DNA of 64,000 bases, taken from contig NZ_JBHUEM010000009.1 in assembly GCF_042680805.1 (NCBI RefSeq), positions 112,351-176,350 on the forward strand. Direction: 5' to 3'. This stretch comes from Bacillus_CJ salitolerans (GTDB lineage: Bacteria > Bacillota > Bacilli > Bacillales > SA4). Below, piece by piece: positions 17,423 through 25,346 of this stretch. Within the stretch, counting starts at the first letter, position 1. The number at the start of each line of letters is the position of its first letter. The position numbers and the translations under genes are program-made. Below the pieces are notes generated by a model, which was not told the origin of the DNA, did not search any database, and saw only the letters and a list, made by a program, of their open reading frames with translations.

Positions 17423-17665
17423 TTGGCGAATTGGTATGAGTTTAAGGTCAAATGGTGTTTTGTATGTGACCAAGGTTGGATAGAGATTGTAAAAGGAACA
17501 AGAAAAGAGAATCTATTCTTACAATGTTCAGAGTGTTTTTCGCAATGGGAAGGTATTGATGAACTTAATAAAAAGATATATAAACTTGACGAGGAAGAAG
17601 CAATTGAACCAGACAGTAAGGAAATAATAATAAAAGGTTGGGGACGATATATTATTCAAGGTTAA
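17423..17665 (+). CDS. Small two-CxxC protein, putative zinc ribbon
   Basis: An 80-residue protein with CFVC near residues 12-15 and CSEC near 34-37, spaced as in a small zinc ribbon. The rest is acidic, with a WGRYIIQG ending. The start is TTG at 17423, about nine bases after GAGGAGGG, inside a short GGGAT-A-ATCCC inverted repeat that could affect start-site access. It was not recognised. It may belong with the secreted protein upstream (77-base gap), but their co-transcription is uncertain. Confidence 0.6.
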   Translation: MANWYEFKVKWCFVCDQGWIEIVKGTRKENLFLQCSECFSQWEGIDELNKKIYKLDEEEAIEPDSKEIIIKGWGRYIIQG

Positions 17666-17830
17666 ATACTTTGGAATAGATAAACTAAGCACTTTGAAAA
17701 ATAATCAATCAAAATGTTGGTTTTCCTTCAAATTTAAGCAGCTATTCTTATAATAATGATTGTTTTTTTATTTGCTCTTGTAAAAGGCGTGAATGTAGTT
17801 TGTTGATCAAACTTTTTAAAGCAATAAATA

Positions 17831-17857
17831 GAGGTCATACTAACTACGTATGGCCTC
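17831..17857 (-). terminator. psd terminator overlapping its 3' end
   Basis: A 10-bp stem, GAGGTCATAC against GTATGGCCTC (one G-T pair), covers the psd stop codon. The T-run is poor. Confidence 0.5.
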
Positions 17858-18634
17858 TTTTAATGTACCCAATTTTTCACCGACTTTAAGTTCCATTTTC
17901 CTTTTAACTGATGGATTTATGGTGAAGGAACCTTTTTCAAACAACAGGATGATGGTTGAACCGAAAGAAAAATACCCTATCTCCTCACCCTTTTTAATTT
18001 CCTCTCCTTTATGAATTAACTCAATTCCATTTACAAACATAGCTCCAACTTTTACAACGGCTACATGTACACCGTTATGATTAATTTCAGAAATGACACG
18101 ATAGTTTTTAGTAAACGGACTTTTCCCATATTTGACTCCAAGTCTGTTAACAGGATAAGAGGATGTGCCAAGCGACCACTGCTCTGTAATGCGCCCTGTA
18201 ATAGGAGCATGTATTCTGTGATAGTGACTAGGGCTTAAATATAGAATCATAAATGATCCGCCCACATATTTATCGATTTTTTCTTCATGTACTAGCATTT
18301 CTGATATAAAATAATTCTTCCCTTTAACAAGAAATGTCTGGTCTTCATGTATTTCACCATATTCTTCTAATACAGCATCAACTGGACTAACTAGTACACT
18401 TTCACCCAATTCAATCGAACGTACATTTCCCTTTAATTTCCTAGTAAATAGATCATGTAGCGAATGATACTCATGTAGGGGTTTTTCCATTTCATCTAGG
18501 CGTATATTGTAAGTCCGAACAAATGAACCTATAATAAATCGGCTCTTCGAAGATTTCGCAAATCGTTCTAATTGCTTCGATATAAAGGGTCTATTTGTTA
18601 ATTCTATAAACAATCGGTATAAATGTTTTTTCAA
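17840..18634 (-). CDS. psd: Phosphatidylserine decarboxylase proenzyme
   Basis: Makes phosphatidylethanolamine from phosphatidylserine at the membrane. The proenzyme has 264 residues. It self-cleaves at the Gly-Ser of FGSTIILLFEKG to create the pyruvoyl cofactor. The conserved YLSPSHYHRIHAP motif is present, with the PVDAVLEE region before it. The start is TTG at 18634, seven bases after GGGGAGG. It stands alone: the B. subtilis partner pssA is not adjacent. Confidence 0.95.
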   Translation of the reverse strand: MKKHLYRLFIELTNRPFISKQLERFAKSSKSRFIIGSFVRTYNIRLDEMEKPLHEYHSLHDLFTRKLKGNVRSIELGESVLVSPVDAVLEEYGEIHEDQTFLVKGKNYFISEMLVHEEKIDKYVGGSFMILYLSPSHYHRIHAPITGRITEQWSLGTSSYPVNRLGVKYGKSPFTKNYRVISEINHNGVHVAVVKVGAMFVNGIELIHKGEEIKKGEEIGYFSFGSTIILLFEKGSFTINPSVKRKMELKVGEKLGTLKEAIRS

Positions 18635-18717
18635 TTATTTTCCTCCCCAATATTGAATAATCAATTTTTTGTTAGCTTTCCACTTGCGGATGTCATATAA
18701 ACTAAAGGTAAAGAACT

Positions 18718-18877
18718 AAAGGCTAAGGGCACCTGGTTAGCCTCTGGCAGATCGAATGTTCTGTATTGAAGAAAAGGGCGATCTTTCCCAATTATTCTAC
18801 AGGTTATTTGACCTCAGTCGGGCTGTGCGTTAGAGCCGGATTACTATCCACATCACTCAGTTATCCACAAATGATTA
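18718..18877 (+). repeat. Family A repeat, copy 3 (subgroup B)
   Basis: Order: AAAGGCTAAGGGCACC, TAGCCTCTGGCAGA, stem CTGTA...TACAG (18761-18802) with AAAAGGG/CCC inside, GGTTATTTGACCTC, CGGGCTGTGCG, and a tail with an exact DnaA box (18861-18869). The tail resembles copy 1. Confidence 0.85.
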
Positions 18878-18897
18878 GCTTTAATAGTTTACGAACA

Positions 18898-19113
18898 AAA
18901 AGGCGTCTTTTTCCATTTACTCATTTAGGGTTATCCTACTCCAACTGGCAGTAAAAAACAAAACTGCCAGTAGAATCCGATTGGTTCACCATCAGAAAAA
19001 TTCACTGATGGAAGTTTCACTGTATCTGATCTCGAGTAAGATGAAATGGCAAAGATCGTCGCGATTTCATCTTGGCTTAGCGCTAGAGCCAGATTACTAA
19101 GCACATCGTAATA
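18898..19113 (+). repeat. Family A repeat, copy 4 with extra hairpins
   Basis: It begins like copy 6 (TTTACTCATTTAGGGTTAT) and ends with the family core CTTAGCGCTAGAGCCAGATTA. Three hairpins lie between: 18944-18971 (9-bp perfect stem), 18989-19011 (7-bp perfect stem) and 19038-19073 (10-bp perfect stem). The last also occurs at the same place in copy 8. Confidence 0.75.
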
Positions 19114-19183
19114 AGATACTATCAAAAACTTATCATTTCTTATTCATTGAAAAAACACTAGCAAAGCTAGTGCTTTTCCACTA

Positions 19184-20950
19184 TTATTTTGTCATTTCTA
19201 AAAAATCATGTACATCTTGAATAGATAAACCAATCGCCTTCTCCCAGAAGTCAGGCTTAGTTAAGTCTACACCTAGATGTTTCTGAGCAAGTTCTTCTAC
19301 TGTCATTCTACCCGTATCACGAAGTAAGGAAATATATTGTTCCTCAAATTCACTCCCTACCTCTAAAGCCCTTGCATAAATTCCTAGTGAGAAAAGGTAA
19401 CCAAATGTATATGGGAAATTATAAAAAGGAACTCCGGTGATATGGAAATGTAGCTTTGATGCCCAAAATGTTGGGTGATATTCACTTAATGAATGGTGAT
19501 ATGCTTCCTTTTGAGCGTTTTCCATTAGTTCATTTAAGCGCGCTTGGCTAACTGTTCCTTTTTTACGCTCCTCATAAAATGAAGTTTCAAATAAGAAACG
19601 CGCATGAATATTCATAAATAATGCAACACTACGCTGAATTTTATCTTCAAGTAATGCAAGCTTTTCTTCCTCAGATTCTGCATTCTTAACTGCTGCATCT
19701 GCTACAATCATCTCAGCAAAGGTCGAAGCTGTTTCAGCGACATTCATTGCGTATCGTTGATTTAACTGGTCTAAGTCATTCATAACATGTTGATGGAAAG
19801 CATGACCTAATTCATGAGCCAGTGTTGAAATATTAGAGGCTGTTCCAGAATAGGTCATAAATATTCGGGATTCTTTTTTTTCAGGGAAGCTCGTACAGAA
19901 TCCCCCAGGTCGTTTACCTTTCCGGTCTTCTGCTTCAATCCAACTCTCATCAAATGCTTTCCTAGAGAACTCTGTCATCTTTGGACCAAATCTTGCAAAC
20001 TGTTTTAAAATGAAATCTGCCCCTTCTTGATAAGAAACGGTACTAGTTGCTGTTGCAATAGGTGCATCTAAGTCATACCAACTCATTTGATCTATATTTA
20101 GAAGCTTTGCCTTTTTATTTAAAAATTCTACAAATGTTGGCTTATGTTTTTCGATTACAGCCCACATTGTATCTAGCGTCTCTTTTTGCATTCGATTAAT
20201 GAACAATGGTTCCTTTAATACTTCATCCCATCCTCTTGATTTATATGTACTAAGACGGAAGCCAGCAAGATGATTCAGTGTATGAGAAATGAGATCCCCA
20301 CTTTCTTCCCAAGCTTTTTCCCATTCACTAAAAATGGTTTGTCTTACATTTCGATCAGGGTGGCTCATTTTATTTGCAGCTTGTCCAATAGATAACTGCT
20401 CTACTTCCCCATTTTCCTCATATGGAATCGATATTTTACCTGTAATTGTATCATACATTTGTGACCAACCATGATATCCATCAACACCTAAATCTAATAT
20501 CAAGGACTCAAGTTCTAATGATAATTTTTCAGCAGCTCTTTCCTTTCTTTCATTTAAGACGAAGGTCAATTCACGTAATTCATTTTGATCAAGCAGAGAA
20601 CGCCATTCTTGATCTTCTATTGAAAGTAGATGCTCATCCAGCTTTGTTAGTAGCGTTTGAAAACGTGCAAAAAGAGTGGTTATTTTGCCTCTCCATTCTC
20701 CCGCCTTTTTATCAGTAACATCTTGAGCTTGTAAACAAGATACAAATGCACTGGCTTCTTTTACTTGTTTCATTACCTCTTGAACCGCTTGTAATAAAGT
20801 TGAAAGCTCTGATGACTGGAACGATTCTAGCTTTTCATTTAGGTTTTGTAAATTTAGCTCTAGATTCTGAACATAGCTAAGAAATTCTGAAGATTCACTT
20901 CCACCTTTGAAGATGGTATCCAAATTCCAAACAGGATTATATGTATTCAT
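19184..20950 (-). CDS. M3-family oligoendopeptidase (PepF-type)
   Basis: A cytosolic zinc metallopeptidase that degrades short peptides, 588 residues, matching the usual length of about 600. The zinc motif is HELGH in LAHELGHAFHQHVM, with a downstream glutamate in the NVAETASTFAEM helix. The frame opens at 21022, but the second of two adjacent ATGs (20950) is best spaced from GGGGG. The gene stands alone; a small terminator-like stretch follows at 19150. Several paralogues are usual in Bacillus, so pepF is not assigned as a symbol. Confidence 0.92.
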   Translation of the reverse strand: MNTYNPVWNLDTIFKGGSESSEFLSYVQNLELNLQNLNEKLESFQSSELSTLLQAVQEVMKQVKEASAFVSCLQAQDVTDKKAGEWRGKITTLFARFQTLLTKLDEHLLSIEDQEWRSLLDQNELRELTFVLNERKERAAEKLSLELESLILDLGVDGYHGWSQMYDTITGKISIPYEENGEVEQLSIGQAANKMSHPDRNVRQTIFSEWEKAWEESGDLISHTLNHLAGFRLSTYKSRGWDEVLKEPLFINRMQKETLDTMWAVIEKHKPTFVEFLNKKAKLLNIDQMSWYDLDAPIATATSTVSYQEGADFILKQFARFGPKMTEFSRKAFDESWIEAEDRKGKRPGGFCTSFPEKKESRIFMTYSGTASNISTLAHELGHAFHQHVMNDLDQLNQRYAMNVAETASTFAEMIVADAAVKNAESEEEKLALLEDKIQRSVALFMNIHARFLFETSFYEERKKGTVSQARLNELMENAQKEAYHHSLSEYHPTFWASKLHFHITGVPFYNFPYTFGYLFSLGIYARALEVGSEFEEQYISLLRDTGRMTVEELAQKHLGVDLTKPDFWEKAIGLSIQDVHDFLEMTK

Positions 20951-21125
20951 CATTTTCCCCCTTATCTTATATAGTTTTAGTATATCGTTTCTCGAGCTAA
21001 ATGTCTCTGATCGACAATTCATAATATTTATATGTAATTATAAAGAGCTCACTTGTTACTAAAGCCTGTTTTTCAGCATTATATGACATCCACTAATGAC
21101 GTATTTACTTGTATCTTAAGCAACA

Positions 21126-21156
21126 AAAAGACCTATGCCCAAAGAGCATAAGCCTT
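21126..21156 (-). terminator. Terminator of the YjcZ-type gene
   Basis: On the minus strand CTTATGC pairs with GCATAGG (one wobble), extended by three further pairs and followed by five T's, two bases after the stop at 21158. Confidence 0.7.
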
Positions 21157-21157
21157 T

Positions 21158-21316
21158 CTATCTACGATAATTATAATAATAGTATCCACCGCCTACTAAG
21201 AGCAAGATGAGCAGTACTACTATTAACGCATATCCCCATCCAAATCCGCCGTACGGAGCACCTGCATATCCTGGATAGCCATAAGTGGGATATGGTCCGT
21301 ATCCATAATAAGCCAT
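21158..21316 (-). CDS. YjcZ-family sporulation peptide
   Basis: A 52-residue protein. The first half is rich in Tyr, Gly and Pro (MAYYGYGPYPTYGYPG). It is followed by one membrane helix (LIVVLLILLLVGGG) and ends in YYYYNYRR. This is the hallmark of YjcZ proteins, tiny membrane peptides found in spore-formers and often made late in the mother cell. A strong AAGGAGG site precedes the ATG. Function is unknown. Confidence 0.88.
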   Translation of the reverse strand: MAYYGYGPYPTYGYPGYAGAPYGGFGWGYALIVVLLILLLVGGGYYYYNYRR

Positions 21317-21414
21317 ATAATATCCTCCTTTAGTCAGAAGTTTATTCTTAATAGCTTATGAGAATAGGATAAATGTGTATAGGACATTCGTTTAGTTTTT
21401 GCTGTAAATTATTT

Positions 21415-23151
21415 CTACTCTAATTTGAATCGCTTCGTCAAAGTTGAAAGTGTTTCTGAAAGGACTGTTAAGTGCTGTCCAACTTTATGTGTGTTTTCCA
21501 TTTGAATAATCTGTTCATCACTGGTAGACAGCATTTCCTCTGTGCTTGCTAATGTTTCCTGTGAAATGGATGAAAAACTTACAGTAGACTCTTCAAGTTT
21601 TGGCAGAATCTCTTCTAGGCTCTTAAGTTCTAGTTGCATTTGAGATAATTTCTCTGTTACTGTTCCAATTTCTGTCATTAACCCATCAAAGGAATCCTTT
21701 GACTCGTTTGCTGTTACTAAATTTGTTCTTATTTTTGAGAGCATAAGATTAAACTCTTTCGTTGCTTGATTTGTAATGTTCTCCATGACTGATATTGACT
21801 GAGTTATATTGATTGTTGCACTAGTTGATTGTTCTGCTAATTTTCTTACTTCATTTGCTACTACTGCAAACCCTTTCCCTGCTTCTCCCGCTCTTGCTGC
21901 TTCAATTGTAGCATTTAAAGCTAATAGCTTCGTTTGTTCAGCAATCCCTTGAATAAGGCCTACTACACTACTAATAGTATCAGAGTGCGTCTTTACATGC
22001 TGAATGGTGTTTGCCAAATGATCAAAGTCTTTTTCAAAAGAGTGGATGGTATCAATTAATTCTGACATATGTTTTTCTCCGTTACAGGCTGATTTATTCA
22101 TATCAGCTGAGCTTTGAAAGACTGTTATCATATATCCCATCATACTTGTAATTTGATCCTTCATTGCATGAAAACTATGGACACTACTATCTGAACTGCT
22201 AGCAGTTTGTTCTGCCCCTACTTTTACAACTTGGATTGCCTCAATTAATTGCCGACTTACTCTTAGGGCATCTTCTGAAGAAGAACTTAATTCTCCACCC
22301 CTCATTTCTAATTCAGTCGTTGTATCATTTAATTCATGTATGACAGTTTTCATTTGTTCAATCATCATATTGAAGCTTTTATTTAATGAATTAATTTCCG
22401 GAATGGATGTCTTGATTTGAATGCTTTTGTTTAAATTCCCTTCCCTTACTTCTCTCATAACATTACGTAATATAGTTAATGGTTTCGTTAAACTCTGCAC
22501 GAAAATGGTAATAAAGATGGTTGAAATAGCTAAGCTGCTAATAATCACAATTACTGTAAAGTGAGCCATTTTTGTAATAGGTTTCATAAAAGATTCGGTA
22601 GACGCTGCTAGAACATATATTCCACCAAGCTCCTCCATAAATTGAATGGATAGTGTATATTGTTCATCATTTAATGTTGTATGGAATACACCTGATTTCA
22701 ACTTACTTATTTGTTCTTTCTGATCATTAGAAAAGCTGTAGTTCATCTTTTCACTCACTTGAAAAGGTATAACCTCATTGTTTTTTATGTAAAAAAACTC
22801 TGCGGAGATTCCGTCTTTTTCCAGTTGTTTTTTTTGGGACCGAACTGTACCTTCAAGCTGCTGCTTAAAGTAGTCTTCATCACTGACATATACAAATTTT
22901 AAATTTTTCGTCATATAGGACATGACCTCTGCTTCCCGCTTTAAACGATTCTCAAAAGTCGTCAAAGTTGTTTCCTTTGCTTGGAAGTAAGAGCTAAATC
23001 CAACACTAACTACAGAAATCATTAACAGGAGGAAAAATAAACATAGTAATCTTGTTCTTAAGCTAAGCTTTCCCATCCATTTATTTTCTGGGCTTATTTT
23101 ATTGTTGTTCTTTTTAATTACTATGTTTTGTTTGAGTTTCTTTTTCTTCAT
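21415..23151 (-). CDS. Methyl-accepting chemotaxis protein
   Basis: Membrane chemoreceptor of 578 residues. It has a basic N-terminus, TM1 (about 34-52), an extracellular sensing part of about 140 residues, TM2 (about 196-216), a HAMP domain (about 217-270) and a long coiled coil with the conserved tip LNATIEAARAGEAGKGFAVVANEVRKLAEQ. It signals to CheA/CheW. The extracellular part is short, as in single-Cache sensors. The ligand is unknown. The ATG has GGGGG upstream. It is monocistronic. Confidence 0.94.
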   Translation of the reverse strand: MKKKKLKQNIVIKKNNNKISPENKWMGKLSLRTRLLCLFFLLLMISVVSVGFSSYFQAKETTLTTFENRLKREAEVMSYMTKNLKFVYVSDEDYFKQQLEGTVRSQKKQLEKDGISAEFFYIKNNEVIPFQVSEKMNYSFSNDQKEQISKLKSGVFHTTLNDEQYTLSIQFMEELGGIYVLAASTESFMKPITKMAHFTVIVIISSLAISTIFITIFVQSLTKPLTILRNVMREVREGNLNKSIQIKTSIPEINSLNKSFNMMIEQMKTVIHELNDTTTELEMRGGELSSSSEDALRVSRQLIEAIQVVKVGAEQTASSSDSSVHSFHAMKDQITSMMGYMITVFQSSADMNKSACNGEKHMSELIDTIHSFEKDFDHLANTIQHVKTHSDTISSVVGLIQGIAEQTKLLALNATIEAARAGEAGKGFAVVANEVRKLAEQSTSATINITQSISVMENITNQATKEFNLMLSKIRTNLVTANESKDSFDGLMTEIGTVTEKLSQMQLELKSLEEILPKLEESTVSFSSISQETLASTEEMLSTSDEQIIQMENTHKVGQHLTVLSETLSTLTKRFKLE

Positions 23152-23321
23152 CTTCTATGCCCCCTAAATCTACAATTCTCCATGAATTACGACAAATATA
23201 GCACGTGAATATTAAGGCAGTATTAATCTAGCTCTTTGTATTTGTAAAAGCAATGTTCTAATAAGTCCACTTTTTTTTCATGTACAGACAAAAACAAGCT
23301 CATCTTTACATAGGTATGTAA

Positions 23322-23335
23322 TAGGCACGTGCCTA
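23322..23335. promoter_or_regulatory. Perfect palindrome upstream of sigK
   Basis: TAGGCACGTGCCTA is a perfect 14-bp palindrome, 24 bases before the sigK ATG and just before its ribosome site. It could be an operator or a small hairpin in the leader. No known factor is assigned. Confidence 0.4.
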
Positions 23336-23359
23336 CATAATTAATGGAGGTGAACGGAA

Positions 23360-24073
23360 ATGACTGGGATGCTAGCTGCATTAGGGTATCTTGTAAAAGA
23401 GTTCGTATTGTTTGTTTCATACGTAAAGAACAATGCATTTCCACAGCCTTTGTCTGCCAGTGACGAGCAAAAATACTTAAAACGAATGGCAGAAGGAGAT
23501 GAACATGCACGTAACATGTTAATCGAACATAACTTGCGTTTAGTTGCACATATCGTCAAAAAGTTTGAAAATACAGGGGAGGATTCAGAAGACCTTATTT
23601 CCATCGGAACAATTGGGTTGATTAAAGCAATTGAGAGCTATTCGTATGGAAAAGGCACAAAATTAGCAACTTATGCAGCAAGATGTATCGAAAACGAAAT
23701 TCTCATGCATTTACGTGCGTTAAAAAAAACAAAAAAGGATGTTTCCCTGCATGATCCAATTGGGCAAGACAAAGAAGGAAATGAAATCTCTTTGATTGAT
23801 GTATTGAAGTCAGAGTCAGAAGATGTTATTGAAACAATCCAATTAAATATGGAATTAGAAAAAATTAAGGAATATATAGATATTTTAGATGACCGGGAAC
23901 GAGAGGTTATTACAGGTAGATTTGGTTTAGAACTTCAGAAGGAAAAAACCCAAAGAGAAATCGCGAAAGAGCTTGGGATTTCGAGGAGCTACGTATCAAG
24001 AATCGAAAAACGTGCACTGATGAAAATGTTCCACGAATTCTACAGGGCTGAAAAGGAGCGTAGACGTTCTTAA
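23360..24073 (+). CDS. sigK: Mother-cell sporulation sigma factor SigK (pro-form)
   Basis: Directs late mother-cell transcription during sporulation. The intact 237-residue pro-protein starts with a hydrophobic pro-sequence of about 20 residues (MTGMLAALGYLVKEF), which is removed by SpoIVFB in B. subtilis. It then has region 2 (NLRLVAHIVKKFEN, DLISIGTIGLIKAIESY) and region 4 with the helix-turn-helix TQREIAKELGISRSYVSRIEKRAL. No skin element interrupts the gene, unlike B. subtilis 168. GGAGGTGA precedes the ATG. Confidence 0.97.
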   Translation: MTGMLAALGYLVKEFVLFVSYVKNNAFPQPLSASDEQKYLKRMAEGDEHARNMLIEHNLRLVAHIVKKFENTGEDSEDLISIGTIGLIKAIESYSYGKGTKLATYAARCIENEILMHLRALKKTKKDVSLHDPIGQDKEGNEISLIDVLKSESEDVIETIQLNMELEKIKEYIDILDDREREVITGRFGLELQKEKTQREIAKELGISRSYVSRIEKRALMKMFHEFYRAEKERRRS

Positions 24074-24150
24074 TTCAAACTAGTATCCTCGGGCGGTTGA
24101 TTTGAATGTGTAATAGCATTTCCAGAACAATTCCACTTTCAAATAAAAAC

Positions 24151-24180
24151 AAGAGCCTCAAGTTTTGAGGCTCTTTTCTT
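24151..24180. terminator. Terminator shared by sigK and the small-gene cluster
   Basis: A perfect stem AAGAGCCTCA / TGAGGCTCTT with a 5-base loop has a T-rich run on the plus side and an A-rich flank giving T's on the minus side. It lies between the convergent sigK and the small gene ending at 24179. Confidence 0.9.
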
Positions 24181-24328
24181 ATAAATAACGTTGTATTTTG
24201 AATCGATTATCATTTGCTTGTTCAAGCAATTTGTTGAAAGATAATCGGCTTTGGTACTGTTCATAGGTTAATTCTTTATTTTTTTTCTTTACAAAAAAAG
24301 AAAACAAGAAAATATTAAATGATAACAT
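24179..24328 (-). CDS. YrzI-like small protein, divergent member 1
   Basis: A 49-residue protein with a hydrophobic N-terminus (MLSFNIFLFSFF), a KKKNK cluster, and a helical polar tail. GGAGGAATTAGT directly precedes the ATG. It has the same layout as the YrzI-like genes upstream (short hydrophobic stretch, lysines, charged helix) but weak residue identity. Last gene of the minus-strand cluster. Confidence 0.6.
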   Translation of the reverse strand: MLSFNIFLFSFFVKKKNKELTYEQYQSRLSFNKLLEQANDNRFKIQRYL

Positions 24329-24358
24329 ACTAATTCCTCCTATAATATATGAAATTTG

Positions 24359-24424
24359 TTAGGTGGAATCTTTCTCCACACATAACCAAGCAATCAACAC
24401 ATTCTTCTTCTTAATGAACATCAT
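24359..24424 (-). CDS. Micro-ORF of 21 codons with strong ribosome site
   Basis: It encodes MMFIKKKNVLIAWLCVEKDST and is preceded by AAGGAGG seven bases from the ATG. It sits in the 119-base gap between two YrzI-like genes. It could be a functional peptide, a leader for the next gene, or a truncated paralogue; none of these is supported beyond the ribosome site. Confidence 0.4.
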   Translation of the reverse strand: MMFIKKKNVLIAWLCVEKDST

Positions 24425-24447
24425 GATCCTAACCTCCTTCTTTTTAT

Positions 24448-24588
24448 TTACATGAATCGATGCATTTCACACTTACGATCTCTAATTTTATTTGTGATAT
24501 TTTGAACAGTTTGTTCTCTTTTTACTTCATCATTTGAAAATTTCCTCTTTTGAATAGAAATAGAGAAAAATAAAATATTTATGGTCAT
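24448..24588 (-). CDS. YrzI-family small protein
   Basis: A 46-residue protein, MTINILFFSISIQKRKF at the start and IRDRKCEMHRFM at the end. The hydrophobic strand followed by a basic cluster matches B. subtilis YrzI, which lies in the same neighbourhood (yrh region). It is nearly colinear with the gene at 24838-24978: both are 46 residues and share MTIN, a KR pair and DRKC-M. AAGGTG is eight bases before the ATG. Function of the family is not known. Confidence 0.75.
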   Translation of the reverse strand: MTINILFFSISIQKRKFSNDEVKREQTVQNITNKIRDRKCEMHRFM

Positions 24589-24630
24589 TATTCTTCACCT
24601 TCTTTATGCTTAAAATATTCATGATCATTA

Positions 24631-24786
24631 TTACATGAGGGTCATTTTATAAATATAAGTCTGGATGTTTTGCTCATGATTTATATTACTCTTTTCATGG
24701 ATGTACTCTCGACTTCGTCTATTTATTGATAACCGATTGTTTTTTTTCGAAAAAAATGCAAACAAAAAAATATGAAATATTGACAC
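24631..24786 (-). CDS. YrzI-like small protein, divergent member 2
   Basis: A 51-residue protein with the start MSIFHIFLFAFFSKKNN, closest to the product of 24179-24328. The start is GTG at 24786 with GGAAGGGGG upstream. It is located between the two clear YrzI genes in the same orientation. Function unknown. Confidence 0.55.
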   Translation of the reverse strand: MSIFHIFLFAFFSKKNNRLSINRRSREYIHEKSNINHEQNIQTYIYKMTLM

Positions 24787-24837
24787 TTGGCTTCCCCCTT
24801 CCTCTCCGTTAGGAAAGATAAAAAGTGAAAGGCTATT

Positions 24838-24978
24838 TTAGATAACATGGTACATCGAACATTTTCGATCTGTAATACGATCTGAAATCTTTTTAATGGC
24901 CATTTCTGTTTTTAGATCATCCATAGAGTAATTTCTTTTAGTAAACGTAACGGTTAGAAATAAAAGATTGATTGTCAT
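24838..24978 (-). CDS. YrzI-family small protein
   Basis: A 46-residue protein (MTINLLFLTVTFTKRNY at the start, DRKCSMYHVI at the end), paralogous to the gene at 24448-24588. AAAGGAGGTGATA precedes the ATG, close to the ideal ribosome site. The hydrophobic first 12 residues may associate with the membrane. It is the clearest YrzI gene of the cluster. Confidence 0.78.
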   Translation of the reverse strand: MTINLLFLTVTFTKRNYSMDDLKTEMAIKKISDRITDRKCSMYHVI

Positions 24979-25018
24979 AAAATATCACCTCCTTTAAGTG
25001 AAAATTAGGCACAAAAAA

Positions 25019-25044
25019 ACCACAGGATAATAACCCCTGCGGTC
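25019..25044 (-). terminator. Hairpin downstream of the 26-codon gene, second of two
   Basis: On the minus strand ACCGCAGG pairs with CCTGTGGT (one wobble), followed by seven T's. This is a convincing terminator upstream of the YrzI cluster. Confidence 0.75.
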
Positions 25045-25065
25045 AACTTAAAAAAGACATAATAA

Positions 25066-25093
25066 ATCCACAGGGAACTATTCGCCTGTGGAT
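25066..25093 (-). terminator. Hairpin downstream of the 26-codon gene, first of two
   Basis: A perfect 9-bp stem ATCCACAGG / CCTGTGGAT has a 10-base loop and a T-rich but broken tail. It shares the CCACAGG arm with the next hairpin. Confidence 0.55.
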
Positions 25094-25109
25094 GTTAATA
25101 ACATACTAA

Positions 25110-25190
25110 TTACTTATTAACCAATTCCATGTAGGTCGAACAGTTTTGAATCATATATTTAGTTGCTTGATCTTTTACAATATAAATCAT
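25110..25190 (-). CDS. 26-residue peptide gene with strong ribosome site
   Basis: It encodes MIYIVKDQATKYMIQNC and nine more residues. AAAGGAGG lies about ten bases before the ATG at 25190, and two tandem hairpins follow, as for a real transcription unit. The longer open frame to 25322 has no such site. It is divergent from the ZorA-like gene and upstream of the YrzI cluster. It was not recognised. Confidence 0.5.
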   Translation of the reverse strand: MIYIVKDQATKYMIQNCSTYMELVNK

Positions 25191-25346
25191 TTCACTCGAC
25201 CTCCTTTGGTTAATTTTTATCACAAAGGTAATTATATCCAACAATAATATGTTTGTAAACCTCTTTTTGGAAAAAAATTTATTTACTAAAAAAAATAGGC
25301 AATAACTCTTGTCATTCCCCATACAAATTACTAAGGGGGGACAAAT

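Noticed and set aside
18766..18954. A 62-codon plus-strand ORF
   Set aside because: It runs through two structured family A repeats and has no ribosome site.
23223..23604. Minus-strand ORFs over the 5' end of sigK
   Set aside because: They are antisense shadows of a well-supported sigma factor gene.
23360..24073. A skin-type insertion in sigK
   Set aside because: The reading frame is intact through regions 2 to 4, so nothing interrupts it.
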